Source: Plasmopara viticola
Lineage: Eukaryota > Oomycota > Peronosporomycetes > Peronosporales > Peronosporaceae
Direction: 5' to 3'
Assembly: GCA_001695595.3 (NCBI GenBank)
Contig: MBPM02000009.1
Location: 248,001 to 312,000 of the forward strand
Length of the DNA stretch: 64,000 nt
Each line of letters starts with the position of its first letter. Position 1 is the stretch's first letter. The translations under genes and the position numbers were made by a program. Shown piece after piece: positions 1 through 12,980 of this stretch. The notes beneath the pieces were generated by a model, which saw only the letters and a program-made list of their open reading frames with translations, was not told where the DNA came from and searched no databases.

Positions 1-3000
1 ATAGCAATTTTTTTCTCCTTCTGTAAATTTTATGGGTTAGGGGTCACCTGAAATAGGTGTAGCTTGAGCATCCAAAAGCAATCTCTAGTATTTGGCTCGC
101 GATAGAATTGCTGTTCCTTATATGAAAAAACGTAAAGCCGAAGCGAAGCAATCTCTCTAGGCATTCTTATAAACAGGAGCATCCACAAAGATAAGTCCGT
201 TTAACGAATGCCGTGAGCTTCCTGTACAAAATTTTCTCCAAAGAACTTGTGTGAGTCGTCGAAACAGCTTCAGCAATTTGTTTGAAAGACTTTGCGATCC
301 GCGAACGAGAAAAACGTGCGCTGATTAGCTAATACCCTGTCGTTTGAATGCACGTTAGGGTAATTACAAACTTAAGTCATTAGCGCTTGACTTAGCGGAG
401 CCCTCTAGCTCACTACGTGAGTGAACTACCTTAATCGCCCGCTTTAAAATGGTTTCTTTGACTAAAGCAGTACTGAAGAGTACTCTTTTCAAAATGGGCT
501 CAAGCTTCCATTTTCTCCGAGCTGTTCACAACACGAGTAATCATCAAGTGAAACTGATGCAGTGCGAAAAGGAAGCACATATTTTTGTTAGACTACTGTG
601 AACCTATGCTTTCCTTGATTTTCAAAGCTCTTTCCGCAGTTTATGAAGTGGACTTCGGAAGTCCTTGCGGTGGGCGGAAAAAAGAGGCTTGCTGCAGGAC
701 AATAGCCTGAGCGTGAATGCTTAGTATGGCAAAATTCGTGTCATTTTACTAGTATTTTGACGGCAGGAAGTTGATAACTTGGTCAATATAGCGAGTTAAA
801 AGCTCTACAATTCCTTGTGGTTGTGGCAATTTCTTTTGAAATGTGATAGATGTATCTGCAGGCCAGGATACTTTTTGCACTGTATTAAAGACTTTCCTGT
901 CTAGCAAGGAAAAAGTGACAAAACGCGTTAGAAGAAAGTTTCACGCTTTACCAGAGGAATTGGGCGTGTACAAAGAGCGCAAATAAATCGAAGACACTAA
1001 GTTTTCGCATACGAGACTGCTCGGATTTCGAAATTTATACGATCCGTTGTGCGAGTTACTTTTCATGTGAAGAATAAAGGCACCATAATCGTCCAGCTCG
1101 TCATTAACTGCAGTTTACAATCTTGCTTTCAAGTGCCGTGACCGTACATGTTTTTCCTTATACCTTATCGCCGACCATTCTTCAAACTTCACATTGCATC
1201 ACCGCATATAGTGCGTAATTTTACATGAAGTAGCAATTGTGGTAGAGGCATATATTGTAGCAAGAAAATATCAAAGTGTACTCCACTAGACAATTTCTAC
1301 GATTTATAATAATAGCCACAGGATTATATCCCACTGGCAGGCTGGTCGGTAGTAGAATTTAAGTCACATCGCAAAATCGATATACAACTCGATAAGCACT
1401 TCATCTTTATCATAATCATGGCAATCCGATGGTGCAGCGAGGTCATGCAGAGTTAATGAGTGAACGCGAGTTCGACCATGATATGCGAAATAAGAGGATT
1501 TGACCAGAAATATCATAGATTAAGTGGTTTGCAAAAAATGCATCAGGAATGCTTACGGGTTCTCGCCATAAAACTTCGGTATGTGGAATGTCTTTGGGAT
1601 CGAAATTACCTCAGCTGTGCCTAGTTAATTGGATTGCGATGGTAGTACGCTTTGTATATTGCAAACACGATGTATACACCATATATTTGATATGCAAGAA
1701 GTGATATGAATCAAATAAAGCCCCGACATAAAAAACTAAGAAATAAATAGAACAGAGCGGATACAAAGAAATTATTTGCCAGAAAGTCCAATTGGCATGC
1801 TGGCCTTGACTGAAAGAAAGGGCCAAAACAAGGCACCAAAGCCTTAATTCACTCATTCTAAATGCCATTAAGAGGTCCAGGCCAACTTTGAGGGCGCCCG
1901 AGGCGACCAAATGCACTAGGTTAGCAGCTAAAAAATGCAAAGTTGTCACTGTTTGAAATTAGCGGCAGCATGTCGGCAAAGCGATGGTAGACGAGCAGAC
2001 CGAGCAAATACCGCCATTTAGCTTCAAAGAGTTTTAGAGTTTCGAAGGCAGACTGACGTGGCGAACGAGCTTACTTTACAAGCACAGTGCCGATTTTAAT
2101 CCAGTGTTATCAAAAAACATACGTAATACATTCAATTACTGAGGCCACACGTATGCAACAAATACTACATTATTGACGAGGGACACTTTTAAGAACCACT
2201 TTTCTCTTTAAAAAGCTAATTTCTTATCTTAAAAGCCGGAGGCGATGATTGACAGATACTTTTGTGCTGAAATCTAAAAAAAGTCATATAGACCAGCCAA
2301 AGTACCTTTTTTTCATAAAAAAACACAGTGGCAAAATCCAGTCATCTCGTGGCGCCTAGACTACAATGCAGAAACTTAGGTGGAATAGGGAACGCTCGAG
2401 CGGCTGTACGTATACAAGTATCCCCCGAATATATGTCATAAAGTTCCTTAATAGAAATATGTAAAGAGATCTAGGCGTTAAGCGCAACGTAAAATTGCCT
2501 GAATAAGCTCAATTTGATAGGGATCGCTTGTATTATACTGAAATATCGGCTTTTTAATGTTTGAGCAAGAAAGTCTGCTCACTAGTCGCCCCGAAACAAA
2601 TCAGCGACGGGCTCAATACAGATATTGGATCTATCTGAGAAATATCTTGCTCAGTCAATTTTTAGCTTAGCCACAGTGGTCTGCACTTCTAGCCAATGAT
2701 CGACAACAGTAGCCATCGGCAATGCTTTTACAGCTTCTAAATTGCTGGAATAGATGGTCGCGCTAAATTCAGAATCATGCGAGCTTTTTCGAACATGAGA
2801 ATGGAAAGCACATAGTGCTAGCACACCTGATGCTACTATAACGATGAACCAAGCGTTAAAGTGCGTTGTTAAGGCATATATATTTTGCAAATTTTGTAAT
2901 TTTTCTGCCCCCAACCCGATCCTGCCAGGTCAAACACTTCTACCACCGGCTCCACCCACGTAGCGTTCTCCCACTACAATCCTTTTGCAAAAAATAGTGA

Positions 3001-6000
3001 TTTCATTGCCCATCTACTTGTGTCACTTAAAATGGCATTCGGTCTTTCTTACAGCTTTCTCGAGAAATATCGGGTCCAAACCATTTACTTTCGTTCAGTC
3101 GCACTTGTGTGCAATCCGCTTATTATTACAGTGACCAATACCTTCTTCAAGCGAAGACTTCTAGTATAATAGGTCGTAATTTACAAAGTAATGAACAGCA
3201 TACACTATCTTGGCCATGATTTGTTGAGGCCTGCGGCTTACGGTGAAGTGCCGTGGACCAACAAGGTCCCTAGCTTTAGTAAATTGAGATTAGAAATGGA
3301 TATAGGAGCGAAAGCTTGATCGAGCCATAGGATGCTTTGTAATTTTTTCGGTGAAAAGTAGTAGGTTATTTACGATAGTTCTATGAGTTAGAGCGAAAAT
3401 TTAGTATGTTCAAAGAATAAATTGGTTCACACGAGTAAAAACGTCTGACGATGCAAAAAAGTATGTCGACATTCTTGCTTTTTTAATTATGTTAGAAGCT
3501 TTTGCTTTGTTTGAAGGGCAGCATGGTGGTTTTGTAGTCGAAATCGGCTAGGAAGTGATTTACGCCCCATCTGCTTAACTATCTAGCTTTGGAATGGGAT
3601 ATCGGTTAAGCAAGTAGATTATATTTTGCCGCTTTTGTGATAGCAATCTTATGCACTTAAGTCGGGTGAAAGTGCTGTTAAAAACGTGGCGTAATTGATT
3701 AAGTATTCTTGAGTGCAGATCGTGATTGCAGTAGCGCATATTCATAATGAAGACTCTTGAGACTGATGTGTATAAAAAACAGTATAATCGATGATTTTAG
3801 CAAGATGAATTGCTAGATATGGACAAAACCTGCCAGATATTTGGCTAGTTGCGGTGTGGAGTTTGTTCCACATGGGATCTTTGAAAATCTTCAGGTCCTC
3901 TAATGAAGACGCATTGTACGATGCTGCGCGAATTTATATTTTATAATCCGAAAAGTCCATTTGTAAAACACAACATCTAATACATCTGTAGCTGTAATGT
4001 CAAAATCTGTGGCAAAATGAGCAGCAAATTACTCAAAGCTCGCCTGCCGCACTTGATAGTAAGTGGGCTATTCGTAACTTCAAAAATAGAATCTCTCGAG
4101 AAACGAGCAACCAGCAACGTTGTTTTGAATGCTTTATACCCGTTACGCAAGATATTTGCAAGCTTTTCTTGAAAATGTAACAATGAGATTTTTTAAACAA
4201 AGTTACACGGAGAGCAATTAAAAATTTGTGGCTCACCCGAGCTTTGTTGAACTCTATCGGGCACAGATTTGCACGCCAAGTGTTTGGCGAGTAATTAACA
4301 TTTCGCTCAGTAGAAGCAACTCAAAAAACAAGCGCATCCTTTATTACTAGAATGCGAGTATTAGTGCATTGAATATTATCGCTTGCATTCAACGTTTCTG
4401 TGTATGAAATCCTGAGTCTTAAGCCTTTGGCCCAATCGACTACACAGTCACTTTGTCTATTGTAAGAAGCTTCCAAACAACAGAATTGGTCCAAACTTTT
4501 ATTGTGAAAATAAAAGAGGCTGAACTGCCCAAGGCATATGAGAACGACATATCGAGCTGACATTTTACCTTGGTCTTCAATAGTGTCTGCGCAAGCCCTC
4601 GATGAAACCAATGCGCCTTCAAAGACACTTTTTAATTACAATAGGATTGCGTCAAAGCACTTATAGCGTACAACACTGCATGTGTCTGATATGTCCGATC
4701 AGAAGGCAAATATTTCTCGAGCCGCAATCACTCATTGAAAGTTCCGAGACCCTCATACGGAAGAGAAAAGAAAACATTATACCTTGATAAAAATGGTTAT
4801 GTTGCTTAAAGATCTCGGGGTTGTGTGCCTATCATGCAATACTTTAGCTCAAATGAAACCCTTTTTCTGAGAAAGCTAAAGCTTTAGCTAAAGGAGAACT
4901 CTTGCCATCCATCTACTCCGATCAGACTTTCTGACGGTGTGCTAAGAATAAATGTCGAGCCGTTGGTGCCTCATCTAAACTGCTTCAACGCTTTCACCAA
5001 AAGAACAGAGATTACTCTTATCAAAAACCTAGTGTACTCGATACCTTATTTCGCAGCATACATGTTACCCTTGACCCCTTCACATCTTAAGACACCAGCA
5101 AATACCCGCAGTATATGTCGAGCGCCACTAAAGGATCATAACAACAGCTCACACTTCGATCACTCAGGCACATACACGCGCAACGTACATACACGGACAC
5201 ACACACACCTAGCACACACTTACCAACAGTGGAGATGTATATAGCTTAATACATAATTTGCCTTCTTTTTTGCGCGACATCTAAGCAAAATTACTAAAAG
5301 AAAGTAAAATTTTTGCACACGCATCTTATGGACGAGCAGGGGTATTATATTTGACATTGCCCTCTTATAAAAGTTAGATCTAAGTGCCCATATCGATCAC
5401 GACTTTATCGACTATAATCCACCATTAAAAACTGAACGGAGATTTATAGCTATATTTCATTCCATTTCTTATCACATACGGAATTTTATAGCCTTAACTC
5501 ATCTCGCTTTTCTTACCACTACATAGAAATCTATAGTCTATTACGCTTTTCTTGCCAATTCAGTGAACTTCCAGCTGAAATACGGTCCAGCTGATGTGTA
5601 ATCAAAGCACACATCACTTTCTTCAAATTAATCAGCCCTCGGCAGCCAAGGCTGTCAGTAGATTAGCTGAAGTATATCACCGATAAATATTTTTGCATCA
5701 TCAATGCCAATTTCAAAGCTTTGCCTTTTTTTACGGTTTACCAACTATTACCTTGCAACAGAAAACGATATCGAGCAAAGTCTAAAAGTTCAACGAGAGT
5801 AAATGCTGTTTAATGGGCCAACAAGTGATAAAGGCACCACCGACTGGCCGCAAGCAAGAGCCTTCAGACAAAATTGTGAATAAAGGTGTGGGGCGCTCAA
5901 CTTTACGGCTCACTGTTTTCATCAACAACAAAAGTTGTTTTCGAATAGTAGGTTAAAGCCGAGGCTAGCAATAGCGAGAAAACGTACGATTATCTGCATA

Positions 6001-9000
6001 AGTAGCAAACGCTTCGCTTGCTATTTTGAAACGTAAAGAAACCCAAAGATCAAAGGTTCACTCAAAAGTTTGAGATCATGTATAAGGATCAACTAATAAT
6101 TATATTAAATTGGTGGAGTGGTACGCAAGCAAATACAGAGCACTGTGTCACTATTTAGCGGCGATAAATACGAACGACACGTTCCTAAAAGAATTTTACG
6201 ATAGTAGCTAGGTCTAGCAAATCTTTCACAAGGATAAACTGGTCTAGCGAGTCTCGCTCGCTTTCCAAATTTTTGAAACAGACACTTAGTAGTGAATCCA
6301 TTACCATGGCGCTTTTGATAGCATGGAACAAAGTCGTCAACAGGCCCTTTTTTTGGCTTTGTCGAACAAAACATTCGTTTGCTGTCGCTTGTGACGGCTC
6401 AAAGTATACTACTGCAATTTGATGAGAAGTTTTTCAAAAGATCACATTGTTCCAGTCTAAAAAGCTCAAGGCTGCCTAATGGAGCTATTTCGGTTGTCAC
6501 AAAGAATTATTGCTATGATGCAGAATACCAGATGCATACCTCATGACAAGTCCTTTGTCAATTCATTTTCTTAGGATCTTAAGCTTTTGTAATCTTATCA
6601 GACCACTTGCGAATGGCAAGGCCCAAATGCCTCATCAAATAATAAATTTCTTTTTTAGATTTTCACAAAATATAACTTTTGCGTTAAATTAAGAAAAAGA
6701 ACGTCAAAGTACTTATCGGTGCGCTTTTACGTATGACAATTCTATGTTTTGGCTCACATCATGTCTATAGGTCTTGTATTGAACAAATATGTTAGGCATA
6801 CAAAAGCTATGCTTAGAAAGAACCATTCCGGTGAATTTCTGGCGCCGACATGAATTCAAAGTCAAGTTATTTATACATCAACAGCGCTTGCTCTTGCATG
6901 TTCTGAGTGATAAGCTGGTATGGTTTACGAAAGAAGGAATTCAAGACCCTGTCCGATTTTTTTTCATAAAAGAAGTCCTGAATCACAACATCTTTCTTCA
7001 TGATGAATTCTCCAGGGTCGAAACGGCCGAGAGAGGAAAACTGTTTTACTTCCTCTCCAATACATATTAAGGGCTCAACATGTATTATCAGATAGCCGGA
7101 TGAATAAGGATTGACAATGGGTCAAAGTTGCCACTCACACGTCTCCCCTTCAGAACTTGTGTCGGTAGTAACAGATCGATGACAGTCCAGCAGCATGAAT
7201 TATTGTCTATAGCTTTTTAAATACTACCAGGGTAAGTTAAGTGCTTTTGTGCATGCTCAAGAAGATGGTGCATCTGATATCAGCGCCAGCACATGCCAGT
7301 ATTACTGCCCAAAACGCAGCAGAGCCAACGATGAAACTCGGTGTTTAAAATCACACGTAATTGTGTTGAGAACAGGCGCGCCGTTTTTCGCTGCAATCTA
7401 GCAATCCGTTACTTTATTAACATAAAGCTCACAAGCTGAAAATTATCAGTCGCTCATCCTTTTATGTAGGGTTCCACATAGAATGTTAATTGATAGATGA
7501 AAGACACTCAGCGAAAGCATATGTGCTGAGGAACACCAATCGAGATTCGACAAGTCGTCAAAGGTTGACTTTGGACTTATCAATGCAGATCACCCATTTG
7601 TGTGCTCTACACCCTTTGAAAAATCGAGCTAAGGCACCTTTTGCGCTTTGAAGCACATAGGCTTCAAATTTGGTTGACCCGAAATTTCTCTTTCTTCCAA
7701 GTCTCAAATCTGAGCACAGTTTCCCTATAGATTTAGCTATCTGACGTTGCTTGTGTTGGCTGTATGCAATTAGGAGAGCAAATGTGAGATTACATTCGCC
7801 CGTATTAACAAAAGGTATTGCAAGATGAACATGGAAAAGAAAACCTTTGCTAAAAGAGGATGAAGTACAAAAATCTAACACTTAAAATTTGTTATTTAAG
7901 GCAAGCACCGGTCGCCATACAGCGACAGGTATGCTCAAGTAATGCTCATTAAATTAAGAGGCCAAGTGTGTGCGCCTCGAAAAGCTATGAAAGTTTGGAA
8001 ATTTTTTAGTGGCAATTTGTACACCGCACGCTGAAGAATGCGGACAAATTTTTCTCACTAATATGTGGCTAGAGCTTCTCATAGCCTCATTGATTGCGCT
8101 AAATCGCCAAAAAACGCCAAAGCTTGATTTTAAAATCATTTCAAAAGTGCTTGCAAGTGCGTACAATCGGTCGCGTAGAATTAACAATTATCATGGAGTT
8201 CGTCGATGGCCAAGGCGGGTTCAATCTCCTTGCCACCCTCCAGATCAGCTGCAAGACCATGTGAAGCGTATATTAAAAGATAGATGCTTTAACGGGTCTT
8301 GTGAATCAACGAAATAATTATCTACAACAGAACCTTCAAAAGCTCCTTTATAATTGCTCTATTTTGAGCTCCGAAACAACGTGCGCATCGTATGTAATTC
8401 GCGCTAGTTTATCGGCACGTGTGATCGTGATTATTTTTAACTTTTTAGTGTTTCATTTTGTCAAAGCTAAGATGTTTCTGAGGTTGTTTTTTCGACCCAA
8501 GAGTTGAGCAAATTGTACCGATAGCCCGCGGATGTAATTTACTTCGACCAAGGTGAGTCATTTTTGTTTCAGTCAATTCTGATTCAAAATAGAATCTTGA
8601 AAAGAACCATGATTGTTACAGTGCTAAAGAGTATCCAAAATTACTCTTTCGCTACGTGCAAATCCTGCTTATATTTGGGATTCTTCCAATGCAATATAAT
8701 AGACAGTATTGAATGCTGTAAGGGACCACACTCACATGTTCTAGAACCATTCTAGGATGTCAATGAGCGTAGGTTACAAACATCCTATATGTTTTCGATA
8801 ATAAAACTTACCCCACATTCAAGGAGAGATGATACATGTATTTATATTAGTTAATAGGAAAGGCGACAAACTAGGAGGAGTGACTTACATGAGAAAAACA
8901 GTAGGAAGAAAGTGGATAATTTACATATCAGTCTAAAAATTAACATCACATTTTTAGTTCGCCACAAATCTTCAAGTCAACCTACAACCTACAGTCCAAC

Positions 9001-9554
9001 ACCGCCGACCAACACCCAGATCCTCACAAATGCGGTACCATAATTTCCTGTACACGCCAAATTCAACTTGATAATTATCTCAGAATTTCAACACCCGTAG
9101 GTTGTTTGCTCGCTTTACCGTTAAAGCTCAACTTTATGTAATGGGCGCAATAGTACCCTTGCACAACAAGGAGACTGTAATTCCTACCCTAAAATAAACT
9201 TTCTATCAAATTGTCGATCAAAAATGGTGCAGATAAGCTTAGTGGGTCGGTTTGGTTTTCACTGCGTACATTTCAAAGTGATGTGAGCGGGTGTGATGTT
9301 GTAGCGAGTTACTAAATCCAAAGTCACATTGTGTCTAATCGATGCAAACATTGTAGAGACATTACTTTCAAATCATGCTGTATTATCGATACTTCAACAT
9401 CGATTTAATTATGATGGTTCACGAACCTTTACATATTATAGCTCTAAGTCTTTTGGACTAAATTTGTAATCTACGTATACTGGCCCAAACCTTGACCAAA
9501 AAGTAGGCCAGCCTCAAATCAGATCAGTCCTTCTCCGTGTGCGACGTTGCCACT
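1..9554. other. Gene-free AT-rich stretch
   Basis: I find no protein gene here. Open frames are short, mostly lack an ATG or any recognisable domain, and have no family-like motifs. A CA-rich run lies near 5195-5215. About 75 bases around 690-765 are related to a segment near 28515-28600, so part of this stretch is old repeat. The last 70 bases before the gene at 9555 should hold its 5' untranslated region, but I cannot point to a convincing initiator there. Confidence 0.6.
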
Positions 9555-11264
9555 ATGGCTTCCTGTAGCGCCGCCGCCCCTGCAAGCACCACCATTAACC
9601 AACGCTCAGCAGTCATGGCGCAAGCCTCTGCTGGAGTATTGAGCGTGGACGTCCTTGGTGCGCGTAACTTACCACCCGCTGTTCTCGGCAGTCTTCTCAA
9701 GTGGACACCGAGTTACGCCAATCCGTACGTGGTGCTGTCGCTCGATCGGGAGCGTTTTGTGTCGAGTATTAAGCACCACAATCTAAATCCAAGCTGGAAG
9801 GAAATGGGTCAGTTTAACGTGCCATTGCCTTCCGAGACGGAAGTGTTGCAGACGGTCGGAGTTCTCGACGGTCGGAACGTTGGCAAATCGAATGGGAAAA
9901 GGAAGGTCAAAAGTGAAACTGTACCTGTTTCAAAGCCCAGTGCAGCAGCTGCAGCAGCTGATGCAGCTTTAGGCTATCGGCAATTCCATCCGTGTGCACC
10001 CGAGCTATACGTACAGGTGTTTCATTCTGACGAAACGAAAGACACAGCCGTTGCATCGTCGGATACGTCGGCTGCAGGACCGGACAATAAACTCATTGGA
10101 GCTGTCATTGTGCCACTGTTACCGTGTCTGCTATCGAGTGCCTCGAGCTTTCGTGGCTGGTATCAGCTCACCGACGAAGAAAAGCACAATGCTGGCCAAT
10201 TGCAACTAGCGTTTAATTTTGACGTCTCGGCGGCGTCGAACGGATTAGAACCTCGAAAAGGAGACATTGTGCGGCTCACAGGCTTTGGAGGCCTTGAATA
10301 CTATGCTAAAATTCTACCACCCAGCGCACGAATGGAAGTTTTGGACGTGTTTCAAGATCAAGTGGTTGTACAGACACAGAGCCAAGAAGGCTGGTTGCTA
10401 CGGTTTGAGTTACACCGAAATTTACTTTCTGTCGAACGTCGGCCATCGCTGTTACATGACGCATCGGAACAGCTACACAATCAAGTGAGTCGTGTCCGAC
10501 AGCTTGGTGTCGTGACTAGCGCACAGCGCATTTGGCTCGCATTACCAGACACGCCACGGATTCAGTTTGAAAATTCAGCAGCGTTCGTGTCGTTCTTTGG
10601 TGCGCAAGCGTATTTGACACTAAGACGCAGTGTTCATGATTTCGTTCGCGTCGGCGTGTCATCAGGGGTACAGACACTGGTAAAAAGCTCCAAAGATGCG
10701 TTTGGAGAGGTCAAGCATGAGTTTATACGTGTCTATTGGAGTACCTCCAGACGTGTTACGAATGACGGAGGTTACGATGACGATCTGGTGGATTGCGGCC
10801 CTCGTATGAATCGTGGCCACATTGTCCGTGCGTTTTCGGCTACTGACTGTTTGGCGGCGAGTTGTGAAGATGCCGAAGAAAAAATGATGATGCATTGGGA
10901 AACCTTTGAAGACAGTGACGCTTACGATTTGGTCGATGAAGATGTCGGGGAAGTGGCAGTACCGGAGCAACTAATATGTCCAATCACTGGCTGTCCCATG
11001 GTCGATCCTGTTGTCGCTGCAGATGGACACAGTTATGAACGGGAAGCCATTTTGCAGTGGTTGACGACCAGTGATATCTCGCCCATGACGGGGATGCACA
11101 TGGCTACAACACAAGTGTTTTCAAACTTTACATTGCGGCAATTGTCCGAAGAGGTACAAGCTGCCGCTACTAGTCGGCAACAAATTGAAATTAATCAGCG
11201 CCGAAATGTTGCAGCCAGTGCAAACAAGGAGAAGCTGGATGGAATGATGAATGACAGAAAGTGA
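9555..11264 (+). CDS. C2-domain and U-box protein, probable E3 ubiquitin-protein ligase
   Basis: Predicted 569 residues. The U-box (about residues 469-545) shows the family signature: PEQLICPITGCPMVDPVV, then DGHSYEREAILQWL and SPMTG. U-boxes recruit E2 enzymes, so this is probably a ubiquitin ligase. The N-terminal part (about 28-222) reads as a C2 domain, beginning LSVDVLGARNLPP, with NPYVVLSL and a closing QLQLAFNF strand. It is split by an Ala-rich insert near 130-150. The usual first calcium-binding Asp is Asn in ANPYVV, so calcium-independent membrane or protein binding is likelier. A small beta-rich segment near 235-295 (GDIVRLTGFGGLEYYAKIL) may be an SH3-like fold. The frame is open upstream to a GTG at 9537, but the first ATG at 9555 is the better start. 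Its target is unknown. An alternative splice at the stop codon is described separately. It stands alone, with transposon debris on both sides. Confidence 0.9.
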   Translation: MASCSAAAPASTTINQRSAVMAQASAGVLSVDVLGARNLPPAVLGSLLKWTPSYANPYVVLSLDRERFVSSIKHHNLNPSWKEMGQFNVPLPSETEVLQTVGVLDGRNVGKSNGKRKVKSETVPVSKPSAAAAAADAALGYRQFHPCAPELYVQVFHSDETKDTAVASSDTSAAGPDNKLIGAVIVPLLPCLLSSASSFRGWYQLTDEEKHNAGQLQLAFNFDVSAASNGLEPRKGDIVRLTGFGGLEYYAKILPPSARMEVLDVFQDQVVVQTQSQEGWLLRFELHRNLLSVERRPSLLHDASEQLHNQVSRVRQLGVVTSAQRIWLALPDTPRIQFENSAAFVSFFGAQAYLTLRRSVHDFVRVGVSSGVQTLVKSSKDAFGEVKHEFIRVYWSTSRRVTNDGGYDDDLVDCGPRMNRGHIVRAFSATDCLAASCEDAEEKMMMHWETFEDSDAYDLVDEDVGEVAVPEQLICPITGCPMVDPVVAADGHSYEREAILQWLTTSDISPMTGMHMATTQVFSNFTLRQLSEEVQAAATSRQQIEINQRRNVAASANKEKLDGMMNDRK

Positions 11265-11414
11265 GTGAAGAAGCATCACAAGAAAAGGGGATTGTGTGTC
11301 TTCAAGATGAATTAAGTTAACAAGACCTTTAAATGGGAAGACACATTTTAGTGGATACATGTTACGTTTGGGTGCTCTCTTTGCTACATTTGACAATCTT
11401 GTTCTTTGTTGCAG
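11261..11414 (+). other. Candidate intron overlapping the U-box gene stop codon
   Basis: A consensus donor GTGAGT starts at 11261, inside the last codon of the U-box gene. A pyrimidine-rich tract ending TTGTTGCAG closes at 11414. Splicing would join AA to G, giving Lys, and the next codon is TAA. The protein end would therefore be the same (NDRK) with or without splicing. This could be a real 3' terminal intron or coincidence. Confidence 0.35.
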
Positions 11415-11477
11415 GTAAAAGACGAAAAGTGTCGAGTATCTTCGGTGGAGAAGTACACGACACAATGAGAATTATCT

Positions 11478-11588
11478 GAGAAGGCAATCTTTTCTCGACT
11501 ACTTGACTGAAGGTTTCTATTTCTACTGAAGGTTTCTATCCAGTCAATCTTCGGTCAAGTAAGTAGTCGAGAATAAATTGCCTTTTCA
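11478..11588. repeat. Imperfect long inverted repeat, MITE-like hairpin
   Basis: The left arm (11478-11515) reads GAGAAGGCAATCTTTTCTCG and onward through ACTACTTGACTGAAG. The right arm (11551-11588) is its imperfect reverse complement, ending AATAAATTGCCTTTTC. The loop carries a perfect 15-base direct repeat, ACTGAAGGTTTCTAT, at 11506-11520 and 11525-11539. The structure lies about 210 bases after the U-box gene stop. It may be a short foldback transposon or part of the gene's 3' end. Confidence 0.7.
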
Positions 11589-11781
11589 ATCGACTTTTTG
11601 CACATAATATTGTACCTTAGTGACTTTTTCGCAGGACAATGTTATTGGAAACAGCTGCTTTTCGATATTATGTACTAACGCGTTCATCATCATGGCCTCT
11701 GCCGGAATGATCCATTGAGATTATAGGCGGTATCAATTATTACTTCGTCCGTTCCGTCGGGCACGTCGTACTGCCAAATTT

Positions 11782-11803
11782 AACTCGTTGGAATCGACGA
11801 GTT
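11782..11803. repeat. Short perfect hairpin
   Basis: AACTCGT (11782-11788) and ACGAGTT (11797-11803) are perfect inverted copies around an 8-base loop. No role is evident. Confidence 0.4.
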
Positions 11804-12100
11804 GCCCGGCGAAGCCTCAAGGCGAGGCCCCACTGTTGACGCTGATCGGGTCACATTCTCATTAACAATGGTCTCAACAAATCGCTATATGCTTTTATTT
11901 GCCCCAAAAGTGACGCAGCGGACTGTTTCCAGAACTAAAGGCATTATAATTTGTGGAGCATCTTTTCTGCTGTTGCATGTCAGCGATTGCTTCTCACTGA
12001 TATTTCACTTTACGACAAAGATACGTGTCATTCATTATAAGTGCTGTGATTTCGACCATCTGATTGACTCAGGTTATTCTGGGTAAAGCAAGAAAAAAAA

Positions 12101-12980
12101 GGGAGCCGCTAACCCAAATACGGGGTTAAAATCCCTTTAATTTAAATCCTGAACGTTGATTGGTTGCAGCAATTGGGACTATTTTAGGGTTGTAACCTTA
12201 AAAATTTCAATATTCAGTGTTGCCTAAAATCGCGAAAAGCATATGGGTTTCGAGAATCGAAAGACTTTTGAATCTCATCGCCTTGCTCGTGTCAACCACT
12301 CGACGCAGCTCTGCGACGATGCGAATGCTCCGTGCATCGAGCGTACTAGTGTGGATACGAGTACCGTTTGACCGATCCACTGATTGTAATTGCTTGGTAC
12401 TAAATAGCGAGCTAAGTAGGAAAGCAGAAGGCGGGGTAGTGCTGTTTCCACATCCTGACAAACTCCGCAGTAAACACACGCAGGCGCTCGCATCTTCGTC
12501 GTTCGATTTGGATCAGACAAACAAAAAATCTATACCAGCGATCTGAATACAAAACGGTCGCTTAGTTTCATCGGGCTCTCAAACGCGTACAGACAGCATG
12601 CCATCCTACAACTGCATTTCCCAACGTTGCTTGTCAAAGTTGCTGCCTTTGTAGAACTGCGGCGATGCCCACTACTCTCCTGTTGCTTCATTTGTTCTAC
12701 AAATTATCGTCGTTTCCACCTCTTCCTATAAACTCTCAAATAAATCAATTTTACGCAACCGGGACACTTACTCATATGCGTTAATGACATTCGCCTGCTT
12801 GTAAAGCCAGCCACTGCTTACCAACTCTCTGCCAATACTTATCGACGACGAGCTTTCCCTTGATCTCTGTGAGGTGTTGTTCGAATGTCTGCTTATTAAT
12901 TCCGTATTTTATGTGAATGAAGTCTCACTTGTTAAACTTAGGATGGGGGGATAACGAAAATTGTGGGGGTTAGCGGCTCC
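12101..12980. mobile_element. Non-autonomous DNA transposon candidate with 15-bp terminal inverted repeats
   Basis: GGGAGCCGCTAACCC at 12101-12115 is matched by its exact reverse complement GGGTTAGCGGCTCCC at 12966-12980. Looser similarity continues inward (a TTA...ATCCC motif on each side). The 880-base interval has no transposase-like frame, so it would be moved in trans. Both ends are flanked by A/T runs, so I cannot define a target duplication, and the superfamily stays open. Confidence 0.6.

Noticed and set aside
1611..1949. Hydrophobic minus-strand frame resembling a membrane protein
   Set aside because: It starts at a non-ATG codon and has no recognisable family. Hydrophobicity is expected of AT-rich random frames.
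2651..2914. Small minus-strand frame with one hydrophobic segment
   Set aside because: It has a TTG start, no promoter signal and no motif.
5190..5220. CA-rich microsatellite
   Set aside because: Too short and interrupted to call a microsatellite.
9537..9554. Six-codon extension of the U-box protein from a GTG
   Set aside because: A eukaryotic gene is expected to start at ATG, and 9555 is the first one.
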